Assembly: GCF_002215495.1 (NCBI RefSeq)
Contig: NZ_CP021378.1
Coordinates: 332,417-396,416 of the forward strand
Reading direction: 5' to 3'
DNA from: Porphyrobacter sp. CACIAM 03H1
Lineage (GTDB): Bacteria; Pseudomonadota; Alphaproteobacteria; Sphingomonadales; Sphingomonadaceae
Length of the DNA: 64,000 nucleotides
Both the position numbers and the translations under genes were made by a program. Positions 61,054-64,000 of the stretch are shown here, in pieces. The notes beneath the pieces are model-generated. The model made no database searches. It was given only the letters and a program-made list of their open reading frames with translations, and was not told the DNA's origin. Position 1 is the stretch's first letter; each line of letters starts with the position of its first letter.

Positions 61054-61588
61054 CCATCGACCAGACGGTGGTGGGATTATCCTCGGGCGGGTAGTCCGGA
61101 TCGACATAGCCGAGCTCTGGCCGGAACGTGAAGCCGAGCCGCCGCATCATCCGGGTCGAGGCGGCGTTGGAGTCGCTCGTCTGCGACCACAGCACCCGCA
61201 GCGCCAGCGCGGTGAAGGCATGATCGATCACCGCCCGTGCCGCCTCCGTCGCATAACCGCGCCCCCAATGGGCCTCGGCGAAGGTCCAGCCGATCTCGCG
61301 CTGGCCCTGCAGGACCTGCGGAGCGGCGGGCGAGCGAAGGTGGAACAGGCCGACACGCCCGACCCGCGTCGCGCCGTCGTGCAGCCACACCGTCCAGCGC
61401 CGGTGCCCGCCTCCGTGAAAGGCGTCGATATCGTCGGCGAGGCTTTCCGCCACGGCTTCGGGAGAGCGCACACCGGCGAGATGGCGCATCACGCTCGCGG
61501 TGTTCATGTGCGCCAGTACCCACGGGAGATCCTCCGCCACCGGCGGACGCAGGATCAGGCGTTCGGTCTCCAGCGTGTCCTCAGCCAT
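61037..61588 (-). CDS. GNAT acetyltransferase, RimJ/RimL type (paralog 1)
   Basis: A 183-residue member: LETERLILRPPVAEDLPW, VMRHLAGVRSPEAVAE, REIGWTFAEAHWGRGYATEAARAVIDH and SNAASTRMMRRLGFTFRPEL. It starts 8 bases inside the hemB 3' end and runs into paralog 2. The three copies differ too much to be recent duplicates but share the same core motifs. Confidence 0.87.
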   Translation of the reverse strand: MAEDTLETERLILRPPVAEDLPWVLAHMNTASVMRHLAGVRSPEAVAESLADDIDAFHGGGHRRWTVWLHDGATRVGRVGLFHLRSPAAPQVLQGQREIGWTFAEAHWGRGYATEAARAVIDHAFTALALRVLWSQTSDSNAASTRMMRRLGFTFRPELGYVDPDYPPEDNPTTVWSMDAPCA

Positions 61589-62576
61589 TCAGCAGGCGGG
61601 CGACGTGGGCGGCGTGGTAGGTCAGCACCCCGCTGCACCCTGCGCGCTTGAAGGCGATCAGCTTCTCCATCACCAGCGCGTCGCGGTCCCCGATGCCGGC
61701 GGCCTGCGCGGCCTCGATCATCGCGTATTCGCCGGAGACCTGGTAGGCGAAGACCGGCACGTCGAAGCGCTGCTTCACCCTGTAGATGATGTCGAGATAG
61801 GCGAGCCCCGGCTTCACCATCACGCTGTCCGCCCCTTCCGCGATGTCCATCGCCACTTCGCGCAGCGCCTCGTCGGCATTGGCGGGGTCCATCTGGTAGG
61901 CCTTCTTGTCGCCCTTGAGCAGCCCGCCCGAGCCGACCGCGTCGCGGAACGGGCCGTAGAAGGCGCTCGCATACTTGGCGGCGTAGCTCATGATCTGGAC
62001 ATTGGGGTGCCCGTTCATTTCGAGCGCCATGCGGATCGCATGAATGCGGCCGTCCATCATGTCGGAGGGCGCGATGATGTCCGCCCCCGCATTGGCCTGG
62101 TTCACCGCCTGGTCGACCAGCACCGCGACGGTCGCATCGTTCACGACATAGCCGGTCTCGTCCACCAGCCCGTCCTGCCCGTGCGAGGTGTAGGGATCGA
62201 GCGCGACGTCGGTCAGCACCCCGATGTCGTTGCCGCAGGCGTCCTTGATCGCGCGGATCGCCTGGCACATCAGGTTGTCCGGATTGTGCGCCTCGGCCCC
62301 GTCATCGGTGCGCAGCTCGCGCGGGGTGTTGGGGAACAGCGCGATGACCGGGATGCCGAGCGCCACCGCCTCCTTGGCGCGGGCCACGATCCCGTCGACC
62401 GACCAGCGCGAGACGCCCGGCAGCGTCGCCACCGGCTCCTCGACGCCCTTGCCCGAGGTCACGAACAGCGGCCAGATCAGGTCCGCCGGCGTGACGGTGG
62501 TCTCGCGGTGCAGCGCACGGCTCCAGCCGTGGGCGCGGGTGCGGCGCAGGCGGGTGTTGGGGAAATGTCCGGTCAT
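61581..62576 (-). CDS. hemB: delta-aminolevulinic acid dehydratase (HemB)
   Basis: Joins two 5-aminolevulinates to porphobilinogen for haem and (bacterio)chlorophyll. The 331 residues show LIWPLFVTSGKGVEEPVATLPGVSRWS, GIPVIALFPNTP, DVALDPYTSHGQDGLVDETG, IIAPSDMMDGRI, YAAKYASAFYGPFRDAVGS, and the Schiff-base Lys in MVKPGLAYLD. The metal loop lacks the cysteines of zinc-type enzymes (DVALDPYTSHG), so it is the magnesium type. ATG 62576 is family-typical. It leads the GNAT run. Confidence 0.96.
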   Translation of the reverse strand: MTGHFPNTRLRRTRAHGWSRALHRETTVTPADLIWPLFVTSGKGVEEPVATLPGVSRWSVDGIVARAKEAVALGIPVIALFPNTPRELRTDDGAEAHNPDNLMCQAIRAIKDACGNDIGVLTDVALDPYTSHGQDGLVDETGYVVNDATVAVLVDQAVNQANAGADIIAPSDMMDGRIHAIRMALEMNGHPNVQIMSYAAKYASAFYGPFRDAVGSGGLLKGDKKAYQMDPANADEALREVAMDIAEGADSVMVKPGLAYLDIIYRVKQRFDVPVFAYQVSGEYAMIEAAQAAGIGDRDALVMEKLIAFKRAGCSGVLTYHAAHVARLLNG

Positions 62577-62621
62577 GGCCGCGAGGATTACGCCCAATCG
62601 CGGCTGGACGACAAGTGCTCG

Positions 62622-64000
62622 TTACAGTTTGCGTGCAGCCGGGGTCGGACCGGCGATCTTCTCGATCTCGCGCACCGGCTCCTTCACCTCGTCGGGTTCG
62701 GGCGCGAGGTCCTTGAGCGCGGCGCCGACCTCGATCTCCTTGAGCCGGATGAGCTGGCGGCGGAAATCGATCAGCTCGGTGCCCGAAAGCAGCGCGCGGC
62801 TGACGAACTGGACGGTGGCCGGATTGATTACCCGCCCACCGCGATACATCTCGTAGTGGAGGTGCGGTCCGGTCGAGAGGCCGGTGGAGCCGACATAGCC
62901 GATCACCTGCCCGCGTCGCACCGACATCCCGGCGTTCACCGCCATACGGCTCATGTGGCAATAGCGCGTCGAGAGGCCACCACCGTGCTCCAGCCGCACC
63001 TGGATGCCGCAGCCGCCCGAGCGGCCCGCGCTCGACACGCGGCCATCGCTGACGGCGACGATCGGGGTGCCGTATTGCGCCTTGAAGTCGACCCCGGCGT
63101 GCATCCGCATGTAGCCGAGGATCGGGTGGCGCCGCATTCCGAAGTTCGAGGTGACCGCCCCCGGCACCGGCGCGAGAAGGCCACGGCGCTGCTCGCCCAC
63201 GCCCGAGGCCTCGTAAAAGCGGCCCTCGCCGCCCCAGCGCATCAGCTGCGTGCGCGGCTTGCCGTCGCGGTCGACGCCGGCATAGAGTAGCTGGCCCGCC
63301 TGCCGCTCGCCCGTTGCGGCGCGGCGATAGGCGATGATGATGTCGAACTCGTCCGAGGAACGCACCTCGCGGTCCATGTCGATCTGGGCGTCGAGCGCCT
63401 TGAGGTATTCCTGCACCGCGCTCGCCGGAACACCGGCCTGGCGCATCGAGCGGTAGAGGCTGCTGCCGACTGTCCCGCGCACGCGCAGCGGGGTCTCGTC
63501 GACGCGGATCACGTTGCGCTTCAGCGCCAGCGGCCCGGAAGGGATGACCGGCGTGCCGTCCGCCGACACCTCGCCGACGCCCGGGCGGGTCAGTTCGAGT
63601 TCCAGATCAAAGCGCGCACGGAAAGCGAGGCTGTCGAGCGGGCGCGGCTCGCCCGGCGCGGGGCGGCGACCGAGCACGAGGTCCATCTGCGTGCCGGGCT
63701 GGATGTCGCCCACTGCCACCGCTTGCCCGACCAGCGCGGCGGCGCGATCGATATCGCCCGCCGCCACGCCCGCACGGCGCAGCATCGAGGCGAAGCTGTC
63801 GCCCGGGGCGAGGGTGACGAGCATCTGGATCTGCGGCCGCTCGGGCGCGCTCTTGAGCGGGATCACTGCCTGGGTCGGCCCCATGCGTCGCCCGCTGTCG
63901 GCGCCCAGCGCCAGCGGCAGGATCATCTGGCTGCGCAGCTCGCTCTCGACCGCGTCCGATTGCGGCAGGGCGGGCCGCGCTTCGAGCGGGGTGAGATCGG
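62622..64000 (-). CDS. M23 family metallopeptidase, 5' part outside the window
   Basis: The frame stays open to the window end, so the N-terminus is missing; about 459 residues are visible. It has a LysM-like/opacity-associated (OapA-type) region at about residues 60-90 (VTLAPGDSFASMLRRAGV), a middle domain with VRGTVGSSLYRSMRQAGVP, and a C-terminal M23 domain with intact zinc ligands (MHAGVDFKAQYG and GPHLHYEM). The last 60 residues form a charged tail (LKDLAPEPDEVKEPVREIEKI). It is a peptidoglycan endopeptidase of the MepM type. Confidence 0.9.
   Translation of the reverse strand, partial: DLTPLEARPALPQSDAVESELRSQMILPLALGADSGRRMGPTQAVIPLKSAPERPQIQMLVTLAPGDSFASMLRRAGVAAGDIDRAAALVGQAVAVGDIQPGTQMDLVLGRRPAPGEPRPLDSLAFRARFDLELELTRPGVGEVSADGTPVIPSGPLALKRNVIRVDETPLRVRGTVGSSLYRSMRQAGVPASAVQEYLKALDAQIDMDREVRSSDEFDIIIAYRRAATGERQAGQLLYAGVDRDGKPRTQLMRWGGEGRFYEASGVGEQRRGLLAPVPGAVTSNFGMRRHPILGYMRMHAGVDFKAQYGTPIVAVSDGRVSSAGRSGGCGIQVRLEHGGGLSTRYCHMSRMAVNAGMSVRRGQVIGYVGSTGLSTGPHLHYEMYRGGRVINPATVQFVSRALLSGTELIDFRRQLIRLKEIEVGAALKDLAPEPDEVKEPVREIEKIAGPTPAARKL

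Noticed and set aside
1..64000. tRNA, rRNA, CRISPR array or prophage
   Set aside because: No cloverleaf, rRNA segment, regularly spaced repeats or phage genes were recognised by reading.

Overview
The window is high-GC DNA from an alphaproteobacterium, most likely of the Erythrobacteraceae/Sphingomonadaceae. The evidence is TrcR (DUF1013), a DUF1192 protein, the alphaproteobacterial block dsbB-ctpA-envC-rlmH-rsfS-nadD-proA, a bactofilin/M23 pair and a chromosomal parS site. The species cannot be fixed from the sequence. I saw no tRNA, rRNA or CRISPR array.

Region 1 (1-36.5 kb) is a large locus for an ABC-transporter-dependent (group 2 or 3 type) capsule with a Kdo linker. It holds the dTDP-L-rhamnose genes (rfbA-C-D-B, minus strand; rfbD carries an apparent +1 frameshift), the export proteins KpsE/CtrB, KpsM, KpsT and a KpsD/CtrA-type outer-membrane lipoprotein, and Kdo supply (kdsD-kdsB-kdsA) with the linker transferases KpsC and KpsS. 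Its chain-building and decorating genes are a fused GT4-RgpF protein, GT2 and GT4 enzymes, a DUF5672 protein, a methyltransferase, a sulfotransferase fused to a very long coiled coil, an LtaS-like sulfatase-fold transferase, two phytanoyl-CoA-dioxygenase-like enzymes, nucleotide-sugar epimerases and a UDP-sugar 6-dehydrogenase. The core from about 4 to 19 kb looks less GC-rich than both flanks, contains a degenerate IS630-type transposase and long unfilled spacers, and is probably the horizontally exchanged, strain-specific part. The capsule is probably rhamnose-containing, acidic and sulfated; this is inference from gene content.

Region 2 (36.5-53 kb) is ordinary chromosome: coq7, dsbB, ctpA, envC, rlmH, rsfS, nadD and proA on the minus strand, then an M23 peptidase overlapping a bactofilin, a perfect 16-bp parS palindrome, an acyl-CoA ligase and trcR. 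A metallophosphoesterase/glycosyltransferase pair follows, preceded by a Pho-box-like site. I interpret it as the PlcP/Agt phosphate-starvation lipid-remodelling operon rather than LpxH. A GST, a GlxA-type regulator and a quinone oxidoreductase close the region.

Region 3 (53-64 kb) has a DUF1192 protein, clpA with a strong terminator, a ligase-associated exonuclease and ATP-dependent DNA ligase, a DUF1993 protein, and a tightly overlapping minus-strand run hemB - three GNAT paralogs - gamma-carbonic anhydrase. A second M23 peptidase is cut by the window end.

The observations most worth following are the sulfotransferase-coiled-coil protein with two identical 52-residue tandem repeats (a possible chain-length ruler), the FD..Y(L)..NPDV...EGR module shared by three capsule proteins, the parS site, the Pho box upstream of plcP, and a repeat that supplies the stop codons of both coq7 and rsfS.
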